The notes: generated by a model from the letters alone, not told the origin. A stretch of DNA of 64,000 nucleotides from Pseudotabrizicola alkalilacus (GCF_003443995.1 NZ_QWEY01000004.1:124001-188000), one strand, 5' to 3'; shown: positions 8,521 through 17,612, counted from the stretch's first letter. Numbers and translations: made by a program.

Positions 8521-8543
8521 TTACATGATAATGCACGTGAAAG
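8521..8543. promoter_or_regulatory. Candidate operator upstream of the aldehyde dehydrogenase gene
   Basis: TTACATGA at 8521-8528 is followed by TAATG and CACGTGAAAG (8534-8543). The first part nearly repeats the element before the TRAP operon. The reverse of the second part, CTTTCACGT, is also found in the iacH promoter (18603-18611). It is 35-57 bp before the start codon, a normal operator position. Confidence 0.4.
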
Positions 8544-8577
8544 ATGCATATTAATCCAACAGACAAGGAAGCCTGAA

Positions 8578-10086
8578 ATGAGAATCGCGCCACCTGACAG
8601 CCCTGTATCAGAAATCATGCCCGCCGTGGCGGCCTTCCTGAAATCCCCCGGAATGGTGATCGGAGCAGACACCGTGGCGGCAGCTTCGGGAAATACCTTT
8701 GCCGTATTCAACCCCGCCACCGGCGCCGAACTGAGCCGGGTTCCGGCAGGAACAGCGGCCGATGTGGACCGTGCCGTCAAAACGGCACAAGCTGCATTCG
8801 AGGGCCCATGGTCACGGATGCTGCCGGTTCAGCGCCAGGGGCTGATGCTGAAACTCGCCGATCTGATCGAACAGAATGGCGAAGAACTGGCCCAGCTGGA
8901 AACGCTTAATCAGGGAAAGTCGATCCTGCTGTCGCGCCTCATCGAAGTGCAGTCATCGGCAGAATATTTCCGCTATATGGCAGGCTGGTCGACCAAGATC
9001 CAGGGAACCACGCTGGATGTCTCGATCCCGATTCCGCCGGGCATGAGCTATCAGGCATTCACCCGCAAAGAACCTGTGGGCGTCGTGGCGGCGATCACCC
9101 CGTGGAACTTTCCGCTCAACATGGCGACGTGGAAGATCGCGCCAGCGCTGGCCGCAGGCTGCACCGTGGTGCTCAAACCCGCAGAGGAAACTCCGCTTAC
9201 CGCGATCCGTCTGGCCCAGTTGGCGCTGGAGGCGGGGATTCCCGAAGGCGTGGTGAACGTGGTGACCGGCACCGGGCACGAAGCCGGGGCGGCACTGGTT
9301 GCCCACCCTGGCATCGCCAAGATCACCTTTACCGGATCGACCGAAACCGGAAAGCTGATCGGTATTCAGGCGATGAAAGACATGAAGCGCGTGACGCTGG
9401 AACTGGGCGGCAAGGCCCCCATGGTCATGTTCGACGATATGGATCTGGACCTGCTGGGCGCAGCCGCCGGGATCGGCACCTTCTTCAACACCGGCCAGAC
9501 CTGCTGCGCCGGAGTGCGGATCTATGCGCAGAAGGGCATCTATGAAAAGGCGCTGGAGGTGATTGCGAATGTCACCCGCAGCCTGGCGATCGGATCTGGC
9601 CTTGATCCTGCAAACCAGATCAATCCGGTCGTTTCCGCCCGGCATCAGGCGCATGTAAAGGCATGCATCGCCCGTGGGCTGGAGGATGGGGCAACGCCTG
9701 TGATCAATGGCACCGCCCCCGAGACCGGGTTTTACGTCGCCCCCGAACTCTTTACCGATGTCCGGCAAGACATGGCGCTGATGCAGGACGAAGTGTTCGG
9801 TCCTGTGGTCACCATGACCCCCTTCACCGACCCGGATGACGCGGTCCGGCTGGCCAATGACACCCGATACGGCCTTGGTGCCTCGCTCTGGACGCGCGAT
9901 CTGAACAAGGTGATGCGCTATGTGCCGAAAATTCAGGCCGGGACAGTCTGGGTCAACAGTCACAACATTCCCGACCAGAACATGCCCTTTGGTGGCGTAA
10001 AGCAATCCGGCATCGGGCGCGAACATGGCGCGGGCGCATTGGATAACTATCTGGAAACCAAATCGGTCTGCATCGCTTACCGCTGA
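8578..10086 (+). CDS. Arylacetaldehyde (phenylacetaldehyde-type) dehydrogenase
   Basis: A 502-residue NAD(P)-dependent aldehyde dehydrogenase. Active-site residues are N177 ('TPWNFPL'), E275 ('LELGGK') and C309 ('GQTCC'). The phrases 'YQAFTRKEPVGVVA' and the end 'ETKSVCIAYR' closely resemble E. coli FeaB-type phenylacetaldehyde dehydrogenase, from memory of that protein. This suggests oxidation of an arylacetaldehyde to the arylacetate, here perhaps indole-3-acetaldehyde or its 5-hydroxy form, giving the Iac substrate. AAGGAAG lies 8 bases before the ATG. A two-base Cys pair at the active site is harmless variation. Confidence 0.9.
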   Translation: MRIAPPDSPVSEIMPAVAAFLKSPGMVIGADTVAAASGNTFAVFNPATGAELSRVPAGTAADVDRAVKTAQAAFEGPWSRMLPVQRQGLMLKLADLIEQNGEELAQLETLNQGKSILLSRLIEVQSSAEYFRYMAGWSTKIQGTTLDVSIPIPPGMSYQAFTRKEPVGVVAAITPWNFPLNMATWKIAPALAAGCTVVLKPAEETPLTAIRLAQLALEAGIPEGVVNVVTGTGHEAGAALVAHPGIAKITFTGSTETGKLIGIQAMKDMKRVTLELGGKAPMVMFDDMDLDLLGAAAGIGTFFNTGQTCCAGVRIYAQKGIYEKALEVIANVTRSLAIGSGLDPANQINPVVSARHQAHVKACIARGLEDGATPVINGTAPETGFYVAPELFTDVRQDMALMQDEVFGPVVTMTPFTDPDDAVRLANDTRYGLGASLWTRDLNKVMRYVPKIQAGTVWVNSHNIPDQNMPFGGVKQSGIGREHGAGALDNYLETKSVCIAYR

Positions 10087-10107
10087 TCCATCATAAAGAA
10101 CCGGCGT

Positions 10108-10121
10108 GGCCCCTCGGGGCC
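10108..10121 (+). terminator. GC hairpin after the aldehyde dehydrogenase gene
   Basis: GGCCCC and GGGGCC form a perfect 6-bp stem with a very short TC loop, 22 bases after the stop codon. No U-run follows, so it may act as a 3' stabilising structure or a Rho-linked site rather than an intrinsic terminator. Confidence 0.4.
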
Positions 10122-10181
10122 GCGCAGATCAATCCGGCCAAGGGGCGCAAAGACCCCGGCCGCCCAACAGGAGCCCCCGAA

Positions 10182-10205
10182 ATGACCCTCACCAGACCCG
10201 GCTGA
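10182..10205 (+). other. Possible vestigial start: ribosome site plus 7-codon frame
   Basis: A good AGGAG (10169-10173) is followed by ATG and a frame of seven codons (MTLTRPG, then stop) in the 224-bp gap between the aldehyde dehydrogenase and the GMC oxidoreductase. It could be a short leader peptide or the remnant of a deleted gene. The remaining gap has no other feature I can support. Confidence 0.2.
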
Positions 10206-10310
10206 CCCCCGACCTTTCGCACCACACACCTCCTCCCAACCCTGACGCCCGCAGCCCCGGTTCGCGGACCGACGGCTTATGGCCCGGCGTCACCCAGCGA
10301 CAGGTCTGAC

Positions 10311-11876
10311 ATGACACCTCTTGCCCCCTTCCCCGCCGTCGACACCACCGGCAAAACCTATGATTACGTCATCTGCGGCGGCGGCTCTGCTGGCTGCGTG
10401 CTTGCCGCCCGGCTCAGCGAAGATGAAACCGCCACGGTCCTCTTGATCGAGGGCGGCCATGGCGACACGCCCGGCATGGTTTCTACCCCGTTGCGCACCA
10501 TCGAGATCTGGCATTCCGACTATGACTGGGGCCAGTCCACCGTGCCTCAGAAGCACTGTCACAACCGGCAGATCTACTGGCCGCGTGGCAAAGTGATCGG
10601 CGGATCATCGGCGATGAATGGCATGATCTATGTGCGTGGTCATGCGATGGATTACGACTCCTGGGCGCTGGCAGGTTGCCGCGGCTGGGACTGGGCAAAT
10701 GTGCTGCCCTATTTCAGGAAATCCGAAGACTTCGACCGCGGGGCTGACGCCTTTCACGCCACTGGGGGCCCGCTGCGGGTGACGACAGATTACACCGCGC
10801 ATCCGGTGATGGATGCCCTGATTGACGCGGCCGTACAGGCGGGCATCCCCTATAACCCCGACTACAATGGGGCCACCCTGGACGGCATCAGCCGGATACA
10901 GTTCAACACACGCAACGGCCAGCGGGCCTCGACCGCTGCCGCCTTCCTGGCCCCGGCACGCGACCGGCCCAACCTGACCGTCTTGCCCGGAACACGGGTA
11001 GAGAAAGTGGTGATCGAGAGCGGCCGGGTCGTCGGCGTCACGTGCCGCAGGGGGGCTGAACGGTTTGACATCGGCGTGGGCCGCGAAGCGGTGCTGAGTT
11101 CGGGCACGCTGGAAAGCCCCCGCATCCTGATGCTGTCGGGCATCGGCCCCGCTGCGCATCTGGATGGCTTTGGCATTGCCCCGGTCGTCGATCTGCCCGG
11201 TGTCGGACAGAACCTGCATGACCACACGCTGCTGCCGATGGTGTTTGAATCGCGCGACGATTACCCATTTCCCACCGATCCTGCTTTGCCGCCGATGCAG
11301 GTCCACGCCTTTTTGCGCTCGCACCCGTCGGTCGTGGTGCCTGACACTCAACCGCTGTTCTTTTCGGTGCCCGCCTATGCGCCCGGCTTTGAGGGGCCGA
11401 TGAACGCCTTTACCCTGCATGCGGCGGGTCTTCGCCCGACGTCACGCGGGGAAATCCGGCTGACCGGCGCGGATATCAACGATCCGCTGCACCTGGATCC
11501 GAACCTGCTGGCCACCGATTACGATGTGCAGACACTGGTAACCTCGATGAAGCAACTGCGCGAAATCGTGGCGCAGCCTGCCCTGAAGGATTGGGTGAAA
11601 GGTGAGGTCTATCCCGGCCCTGCCCGCAACGATGATGCAGCGCTTGCCGATTACGCCCGCGCCGCCGTTGGCAGCTATCATCATCAGGTCGGCACCTGCG
11701 CGATGGGAGTCACGGCCCAGTCAGTCGTGGACCCGGCTCTGCGGGTTTACGGGGTCAAGGGTCTGCGCGTCGCCGATGCCTCGGTCATCCCCAGCGTGCC
11801 CTCGGGCAATACCAATGCCCCCGCCATCATGATCGGCGAGAAAGCCGCCGACATGATCCGCGCCGCCCACGCCTGA
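10311..11876 (+). CDS. GMC family FAD-dependent alcohol oxidoreductase
   Basis: A 521-residue flavoprotein of the choline dehydrogenase/aryl-alcohol type. The N-terminal FAD site is 'YVICGGGSAGCVLAARLSED'; 'WPRGKVIGGSSAMNGMIYVR' is the GMC signature; the C-terminal active site is 'SYHHQVGTCAMG' followed by 'SGNTNAPAIMIGEKAADMI' (catalytic His and Asn). It oxidises a primary alcohol to an aldehyde. Next to an arylacetaldehyde dehydrogenase it could turn an aryl-ethanol such as tryptophol into the aldehyde; this is inferred. It leads the ABC transporter operon. Confidence 0.88.
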   Translation: MTPLAPFPAVDTTGKTYDYVICGGGSAGCVLAARLSEDETATVLLIEGGHGDTPGMVSTPLRTIEIWHSDYDWGQSTVPQKHCHNRQIYWPRGKVIGGSSAMNGMIYVRGHAMDYDSWALAGCRGWDWANVLPYFRKSEDFDRGADAFHATGGPLRVTTDYTAHPVMDALIDAAVQAGIPYNPDYNGATLDGISRIQFNTRNGQRASTAAAFLAPARDRPNLTVLPGTRVEKVVIESGRVVGVTCRRGAERFDIGVGREAVLSSGTLESPRILMLSGIGPAAHLDGFGIAPVVDLPGVGQNLHDHTLLPMVFESRDDYPFPTDPALPPMQVHAFLRSHPSVVVPDTQPLFFSVPAYAPGFEGPMNAFTLHAAGLRPTSRGEIRLTGADINDPLHLDPNLLATDYDVQTLVTSMKQLREIVAQPALKDWVKGEVYPGPARNDDAALADYARAAVGSYHHQVGTCAMGVTAQSVVDPALRVYGVKGLRVADASVIPSVPSGNTNAPAIMIGEKAADMIRAAHA

Positions 11877-11905
11877 CCATCCTCAACTCTGACAGGAACC
11901 TCATC

Positions 11906-13186
11906 ATGTCCAGACACCTCACCCGCCGCCACCTCATACTATCCTCCGCCGCTATCGCGGCAACTGCCACCCTGCCCCCGCGCCGGGCCTTTGCCCAGAA
12001 CGGCACCATCCGTATCGGCTATGTCTCGCCCCGCTCTGGTGCGCTCAGCGGCATCTCCGAAAGTGATGGCTATGTGATCGACGCCATCCGCGCCACGCTT
12101 GGCGATACGCTGGAAACCACCAGCGGCACCTACGCCATCGAGATCATCGAAAAAGACACCCAATCGGACCCGAACCGCGCCGGCGATATGGCATCGGACC
12201 TGATTTTTCAGGATGAGGTTGATATCGTGCTGGTCGGCTCCACCCCTGATACGACCAATCCGGTGGCCGATCTGTGCGAACTGAACGGCGTGCCCTGCAT
12301 TTCGGCAGCAACGCCTTGGCAATCCTGGTATTTCGGGCGCGGCGGCGTGCCGGGCGAGAAATCTTTCAAGTACACCAACCATTTCTTCTGGGGTGCCGAA
12401 GACCTGATGAAAGTGTATTTCGGTCTCTGGAACGGGCTGGAAACCAACAAGGTGGTTGGTGCGCTCTGGCCAAACGACCCGGATGGCATCGCGTTTTCCG
12501 ACAGCACTCTTGGCTTTCCGCCCGCATTGCAGGCAGCCGGGTTCACGCTGGTCGATCCGGGCCGATACACCAACCTGAAGGATGATTTTTCGGCGGAGAT
12601 CAATGCGTTCAAGGCCGCCGGGGTCGAAATCGTAACCGGCGTGATGCTGCCCCCAGATCTGGCCACGTTCATGGCGCAGGCCAAACAACAGGGGTTTGCG
12701 CCGAAATTTGTCACGGTCGCCAAAGCTGCGCTGACGCCCAAAGGCATCGCCGGTTTCCCCAATGGTCTGGGCGAAAACCTGTCGGGCGAGGTTTACTGGG
12801 GGCCGCAGTATCCGTTCACCTCGTCGCTGACCGGCGAAACCACGACGGCCTTGGCCGAGGGTTATACAATGGCCACCGGCAACCAATGGCTGCAAGGCAC
12901 CGGCTATGTGCATGCGCTGTTCGAAGTGGCCGTCGATGTTCTGAAACGCGCCGCCGCCATCGAACCCGATGCAATTGTCGAAGCGATGAACGCGACCGAT
13001 CTGACCACCTGTGTCGGTCCGGTGAAATGGGGCGGCTTTGACCTTGCACCAAACGTCGCAAAGACCCCGCTGGCAGGCGGCCAGTGGCAGGCAGATGGCG
13101 CAGGCGGCTTCAGACTGGTCTGCACCTTTAACGCCACCGCACCTGAAGTTGCCATCGATGGCACTCTGCTGCCAAAGGTCTGGTGA
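11906..13186 (+). CDS. ABC transporter substrate-binding protein (LivK/amide-urea type)
   Basis: A 426-residue periplasmic binding protein. The N-terminus has a Tat-like signal ('TRRHLILSSAAIAATA', RR at 7-8) with cleavage near 'AFA-Q' at residue 30. 'IRIGYVSPRSGALSGISESDG' is the usual start of peripheral binding domains of the branched-chain amino acid group. First of five coupled transport genes. The ligand cannot be read off, but the operon is inside the aromatic island, so an indolic or aromatic compound is plausible. AGGAA precedes the ATG. Confidence 0.92.
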   Translation: MSRHLTRRHLILSSAAIAATATLPPRRAFAQNGTIRIGYVSPRSGALSGISESDGYVIDAIRATLGDTLETTSGTYAIEIIEKDTQSDPNRAGDMASDLIFQDEVDIVLVGSTPDTTNPVADLCELNGVPCISAATPWQSWYFGRGGVPGEKSFKYTNHFFWGAEDLMKVYFGLWNGLETNKVVGALWPNDPDGIAFSDSTLGFPPALQAAGFTLVDPGRYTNLKDDFSAEINAFKAAGVEIVTGVMLPPDLATFMAQAKQQGFAPKFVTVAKAALTPKGIAGFPNGLGENLSGEVYWGPQYPFTSSLTGETTTALAEGYTMATGNQWLQGTGYVHALFEVAVDVLKRAAAIEPDAIVEAMNATDLTTCVGPVKWGGFDLAPNVAKTPLAGGQWQADGAGGFRLVCTFNATAPEVAIDGTLLPKVW

Positions 13187-13188
13187 CG

Positions 13189-13944
13189 ATGCCCCCCGAC
13201 ACACTTCCCCCCGTGCTGGAAGCACGGGGGCTGACCCGTTCCTACGGCGCGGTGACCGTGGTGTCAGACGTATCGTTCACGCTTGCGCCCGGCGAGGCTC
13301 TTGGCGTGCTCGGTCCCAACGGCGCAGGCAAGACCACGCTGTTAAAGATGCTGTCCGGCGATGTGCGCCCCAGCGCCGGGCAGGTCTTGTTCGCTGGCGT
13401 CTCTGCCAGTGACCTGCCGCAAGCGGCCCGCTGTCGGGCGGGACTGGTTCGCACCAGCCAGATTCCGCAACCTTTTTCCGGGCTGACGGTCTGGGAAAAC
13501 ACGCTGACCGCAGCCCTTCATGGTGGCGGGCTGCACGGTGCCGATGCGGAACAGGCGGCGCATGATGCCTTGCGCCGCAGCGGTCTGCTGGATCGTCACG
13601 CCCTGCCCGCCGGGCAATTGTCGCTGATGGGGCGCAAGCGGCTGGAGTTGTCGCGCGCGCTGGCCTGCGGGCCAAAGGTCTTGCTGCTGGATGAGATTGC
13701 AGGCGGTTTGTCGGATTTCGAGGTACAGGATCTGGTCGCTTTGATCCGTGAGATCAACACCTCTGGCGTCGCGATCATCTGGATCGAGCATATCGTCCAC
13801 GCGCTGATTTCGGTCGTCTCGCGCCTGATTGCGCTGGATTTTGGCCGCCTGATTGCCAGCGGCACCCCGCTGGAGGTGCTGGCCTCTGACAACTTCCGCC
13901 GCGCCTATTTTGGCGATGAGCCGCCACTGGAGCTGATGCCATGA
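13189..13944 (+). CDS. ABC transporter ATP-binding protein (LivG type)
   Basis: A 251-residue ATPase with Walker A 'GPNGAGKTTLLKML', Walker B 'KVLLLDEIAGGLSD' and the H-loop His in 'IIWIEHIVHAL'. The usual LSGGQ signature is altered to 'LSLMGRKRLELSRAL', which is tolerated in LivG subunits. It energises the importer. The start is the ATG at 13189; a GTG at 13183 overlapping the previous stop is an alternative. Overlaps the next gene by 4 bp. Confidence 0.92.
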   Translation: MPPDTLPPVLEARGLTRSYGAVTVVSDVSFTLAPGEALGVLGPNGAGKTTLLKMLSGDVRPSAGQVLFAGVSASDLPQAARCRAGLVRTSQIPQPFSGLTVWENTLTAALHGGGLHGADAEQAAHDALRRSGLLDRHALPAGQLSLMGRKRLELSRALACGPKVLLLDEIAGGLSDFEVQDLVALIREINTSGVAIIWIEHIVHALISVVSRLIALDFGRLIASGTPLEVLASDNFRRAYFGDEPPLELMP

Positions 13945-14645
13945 CCTTGCTGCATCTGGAAAACGTGGCCGCCCATTACGATCAGTTTCAGGCCCTGCGC
14001 GACATCTCGCTTTCTGTTGCGGCGGGCGAGACTCTGGCGGTGGTTGGTTCGAACGGGGCTGGAAAATCGACCTTGATGAAGGTGATTTGTGGCGCCCTCC
14101 CGGCCAGTGCAGGCCGGGTGCGGCTGAACGGTCAGGATATCGCCGGTCAGCCCGCGCACCGGCTGACCGCACAGGGCATCGCCATGGTGCCCGAAGGGCG
14201 GCGGCTGTTTCGCAGTCTGACAGTCGAAGATAACCTGCGCATCGGGGCCTATGCTGGCCGCAAAGGCCCGTGGACGCTGGAGCGGATCTATCAACTGTTC
14301 CCCGAACTGGTGAAACGGCGCGACAATCGCGGCCTCGATCTGTCGGGCGGCGAGCAGCAGATGGTCGCCATCGGCCGGGCGCTGATGTCAAACCCACAGA
14401 TGCTGTTGATGGATGAAATCTCGCTGGGGCTGGCCCCGATTGTGGTGAACCAGATTTACCGCGCCCTGCCCGATATCGCCGCCGAAGGCATGGGTCTGCT
14501 GATCGTCGAGCAAGACATCAACCGCAGCCTTTCGGTCGCTGCCCGCTTTTGCTGCCTGATGGAAGGGCGCGTCAACCTGACCGGCCCCTGCGCCGACACG
14601 GATCGCAAGGCCCTGATGGACGCCTATTTCGGAGTATCTGCATGA
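13941..14645 (+). CDS. ABC transporter ATP-binding protein (LivF type)
   Basis: A 234-residue ATPase with Walker A 'GSNGAGKSTLMKVI', signature 'LDLSGGEQQMVAIGRALM' and Walker B 'MLLMDEISLGLAP'. This is the second nucleotide-binding subunit of the LIV-type importer. ATGA overlaps join it to both neighbours, indicating strict co-translation. Confidence 0.94.
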   Translation: MTLLHLENVAAHYDQFQALRDISLSVAAGETLAVVGSNGAGKSTLMKVICGALPASAGRVRLNGQDIAGQPAHRLTAQGIAMVPEGRRLFRSLTVEDNLRIGAYAGRKGPWTLERIYQLFPELVKRRDNRGLDLSGGEQQMVAIGRALMSNPQMLLMDEISLGLAPIVVNQIYRALPDIAAEGMGLLIVEQDINRSLSVAARFCCLMEGRVNLTGPCADTDRKALMDAYFGVSA

Positions 14646-15514
14646 TCGTTTTATCAACTCTCGTAAGCGGGGTTCTGTTGGGCGGGTTCTATGCCCTGCT
14701 TGGCCTTGGCCTGTCGCTGACCTTTGGGATCATGCGTACGGTGAATCTGGCGCATGGTGATCTGGTCGTGCTGGCCTCGTTTCTGGCGCTGGCGGTGACG
14801 CAGATGCTGGGGCTGTCGCCGCTTGTGTCGCTGATCGTGCTGGTCCCGGTGATGTTCGGCCTTGGTTATGCCTTGCAGGGTCTGGTGCTGAACCGTGTGC
14901 TGAAAGACGGCATGATGCCGGCGGTGATCATCACCTTTGGTCTGGCCTTTGTGATCCAGAACGGCCTGCTGATGGGCTTTTCGGCAGACCGTATGGTGCT
15001 GCGTCAGGGTACGCTGGAGACGGCGGGCGTCACGCTGCTGCCGGGGCTGACTGTGGGTGTACTGCCGCTGATCACGTTAGGCGCGGTGCTTGCCCTGATG
15101 GCAGGATTACAGCTGCTGTTTCGCTATACCCTGATCGGGCGGGCATTCCGCGCCACCTCGGATGACCCGCAGATTGCCGCACTGATGGGGATTGATCCAA
15201 AGCATGTCTATGCGCTCGCCATGGGTCTGGCCTGTGCCATCATCGCGGTAACGGGCGTGCTGATGGGGATGCGGTCAAACTTTTCGGCCTTTGACGGCCC
15301 GATCCGGCTGATCTTTGCGTTTGAGGTGATCATCATCGGCGGCATGGGGTCGCTCAACGGTGTGCTGGTCGGCGGCATGATCCTGGGCCTGTCGCAGGTC
15401 ATTGGCGGGGCGCTGAACCCAAGCTGGTTCCAGTTGACGGGTCATCTGGCCACGCTGGCCGTGCTGATCGTCCGGCCTTCGGGCCTGTTTCCTGAAACCA
15501 TAGACCGGAGCTGA
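14642..15514 (+). CDS. ABC transporter permease (LivH type)
   Basis: A 290-residue inner-membrane protein of about eight hydrophobic segments, beginning 'MIVLSTLVSGVLLGGFYALL', with the conserved 'RTVNLAHGDLVVLASFLA' and 'VIIIGGMGSLNGVLVGGMIL' motifs of LivH. The start at 14642 overlaps the LivF stop by 4 bp; an upstream frame start at 14549 lies inside LivF and is not credible. Confidence 0.93.
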   Translation: MIVLSTLVSGVLLGGFYALLGLGLSLTFGIMRTVNLAHGDLVVLASFLALAVTQMLGLSPLVSLIVLVPVMFGLGYALQGLVLNRVLKDGMMPAVIITFGLAFVIQNGLLMGFSADRMVLRQGTLETAGVTLLPGLTVGVLPLITLGAVLALMAGLQLLFRYTLIGRAFRATSDDPQIAALMGIDPKHVYALAMGLACAIIAVTGVLMGMRSNFSAFDGPIRLIFAFEVIIIGGMGSLNGVLVGGMILGLSQVIGGALNPSWFQLTGHLATLAVLIVRPSGLFPETIDRS

Positions 15515-15517
15515 GCC

Positions 15518-16492
15518 ATGCCACGCATCCTTATTCTGGCCGGGCTTGGCCTTGTCCTTCTGTCGCTGCCGCTTTGGGGCAGCGGCTATCAGCAACGCTC
15601 AGTCGTGGAGTTTCTGTATTTTCTGTCGCTCGCCATGGCCTGGAACCTGCTGGCTGGCTATGCCGGGCTGGTGTCGATCGGGCAGCAGGCCTTTGTCGGC
15701 ATTGGGGCCTATGCACTGGTGGTGCTGGCCGAAGATCTGGGGCTGAACCCGTTTCTGACCCTGCCGCTGGCGGCCGCGGTGGCAGCCCTTGCCGCGCTGC
15801 CCGCAAGCTGGCTGTTGTTCCGGCTGCAAGGCGCCTATTTCGCCGTCGCCACTTGGGTCATCGCCGAAGTGCTGCGTCTGGCCGCGAATGCCAGCATCGA
15901 CTGGCTGGGCGGGGGCCGGGGCCGCGCGGTGCGCAGCCTTGGCGGCTTTGAGCGGGGACTGCGCGAGGATATCACTTTTTACGCCGCGCTCGCACTGGCA
16001 GCAGTGGCGGTGGCGGGCGCGGTCTGGTTGTTGCGGTCATGCACCGGATTGGGGCTGATGGCGATCCGCGACAGTGAACCGGGCGCGCAGGCGGTTGGCG
16101 TTGAAACCACGCGCACCAAACGCCGGGTCTACCTGTTTGCCGCCGCCATAACCGGGGCCGCCGGGGCGCTGATCTATATCACCCAGATCAATGTGCGCCC
16201 GGATGCGGCATTCTCGGTCAACTGGGCGGCCTATGTGATCTTTATCGTGGTGATCGGTGGCATCGGCACCATCGAAGGCCCGATCATCGGCACCCTGATC
16301 TTTCTTGCGCTGCGCGAAGCCCTGTCGGGGCTGGAGGGTTGGTCGATGCTGATCTTTGGCGCCATCGCCATCGCGATGATGCTGTTTGCCCCGCGCGGTA
16401 TTTGGGGTCTGGTCACAGAACGCTGGAACATCGCGCTGTTCCCGATCCGACGGCAAATGCCCGCGCGGTTTATTGAAAAGGAAACCACATGA
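15518..16492 (+). CDS. ABC transporter permease (LivM type)
   Basis: A 324-residue membrane protein with the LivM motifs 'AMAWNLLAGYAGLVSIGQQA' and 'IRDSEPGAQAVGVETTRTK'. It pairs with the LivH-type subunit to form the pore. Its stop overlaps the start of the amidohydrolase gene by 4 bp, coupling uptake with a hydrolase. Confidence 0.93.
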   Translation: MPRILILAGLGLVLLSLPLWGSGYQQRSVVEFLYFLSLAMAWNLLAGYAGLVSIGQQAFVGIGAYALVVLAEDLGLNPFLTLPLAAAVAALAALPASWLLFRLQGAYFAVATWVIAEVLRLAANASIDWLGGGRGRAVRSLGGFERGLREDITFYAALALAAVAVAGAVWLLRSCTGLGLMAIRDSEPGAQAVGVETTRTKRRVYLFAAAITGAAGALIYITQINVRPDAAFSVNWAAYVIFIVVIGGIGTIEGPIIGTLIFLALREALSGLEGWSMLIFGAIAIAMMLFAPRGIWGLVTERWNIALFPIRRQMPARFIEKETT

Positions 16493-17607
16493 CAGATGCG
16501 TCACACCGCCCGTCGTTCCATTTTCACGAAAAGACACTTTGGTTTTCCGCCGGGCTCTCGGCGCTGGTGATGCCGGTCGGCGGCTGGGTCCAGCCCCCGG
16601 CGGGGGCAGGTCACGCCGACTCGCCCGAACCCAAACGGCGGCTGTGGTCGCTGATGCAGGTTTCGGGTCTGACCAATGCCTTTGACATCGTCGCCTCACC
16701 CCCCGCCCCCCGCGAGGTGTTGGAGCATATTCACCCTGCAAGCTATCTTGACCAATTCAAAGAGCTGTCCGACGCGGGCGGCGGCGCCCTGCATCCGACG
16801 GCGCCGTTCGGACCGGATGGATGGGAGATTGCCTGCCTCTCTGCCGGACAGGTGCTGGGAGCGGTGATGCAGGTCGCGAGCGGTCAGCGCCGCCGGGCCT
16901 ATGCCGTATCGCGCCCCTCCGGTCACCATTGCCTGCCCGATATGCCGATGGGGTTTTGCATGCTGGCCAATGTCGCCATTGCTGTGCGCGCGGCTCAGGC
17001 CGCAGGCATCGGCCGGATCGCGGTCCTCGACTGGGATGTACACCACGGCAACGGCACCGAGGCCTGTTTTCTGGACGACCCATCGGTGTTCACCCTGTCG
17101 CTGCATCAGGAAGCCTGCTTTCCCCCCGGCGCATCCGGTGCAACCACGGAGACGGGCGCCGGCGCGGGCAAGGGCTATTCCCTCAACGTGCCGCTCTGGC
17201 CCGGCGCAGGGCATGACAGCTATATGGCAGCGATGGATCATATCATCCTGCCTGCCCTGCGTGATTTTGCGCCCGATATGCTGATCGTGGTCAACGGTCT
17301 GGATGCCAATGCGGTGGACCCGCTGGCCCGGATGCTGCTGCACAGCGAAAGCTTCCGCGCCATGACACGGCAGGTGATCGACTTTGCCGAAAGCCACTGT
17401 CAGGGCCGTATTGTGATGGTGCAAGAAGGTGGCTATGCCGAGGCCTATGTACCTTTCTGCGCCCATGCCGTGCTGGAAGAGCTGGCCGACCATCGTGGCC
17501 CGGTCGAAGATCCGTTTCTCGATCTTGTCCGCGCTCAACAACCCGGCCCGGATTTCGAGGCGGCGCATCAGGCCGCCCTGTCCCGGCACCCACGCTGGCG
17601 TGACTGA
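16489..17607 (+). CDS. Histone deacetylase-fold amidohydrolase (acetylpolyamine amidohydrolase-like)
   Basis: A 372-residue Zn hydrolase of the arginase/deacetylase fold. The catalytic set appears complete: H146-H147 ('RPSGHH'), zinc ligands D183 and H185 ('LDWDVHHGNGT'), D272 ('NGLDANAVDP') and Y316 ('QEGGYAEAY'). Bacterial members remove acetyl groups from polyamines or other N-acyl amines in the cytoplasm. ATGA coupling to the LIV permease and the nearby amine-oxidation genes suggest that an imported N-acyl amine is deacylated on entry. N-acetyltryptamine or N-acetylserotonin are possible substrates; this is inference. Confidence 0.88.
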   Translation: MTDASHRPSFHFHEKTLWFSAGLSALVMPVGGWVQPPAGAGHADSPEPKRRLWSLMQVSGLTNAFDIVASPPAPREVLEHIHPASYLDQFKELSDAGGGALHPTAPFGPDGWEIACLSAGQVLGAVMQVASGQRRRAYAVSRPSGHHCLPDMPMGFCMLANVAIAVRAAQAAGIGRIAVLDWDVHHGNGTEACFLDDPSVFTLSLHQEACFPPGASGATTETGAGAGKGYSLNVPLWPGAGHDSYMAAMDHIILPALRDFAPDMLIVVNGLDANAVDPLARMLLHSESFRAMTRQVIDFAESHCQGRIVMVQEGGYAEAYVPFCAHAVLEELADHRGPVEDPFLDLVRAQQPGPDFEAAHQAALSRHPRWRD

Positions 17608-17612
17608 CGGTA

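Noticed and set aside
8953-10026. Reverse 357-residue frame opposite the aldehyde dehydrogenase
   Set aside because: It is a shadow of a strongly conserved gene; the protein is His/Gly/Arg-rich with no domain.
11939-13225. Reverse 428-residue frame opposite the ABC binding protein
   Set aside because: Same length as the real gene and read from its complementary strand; no recognisable motif or ribosome site.
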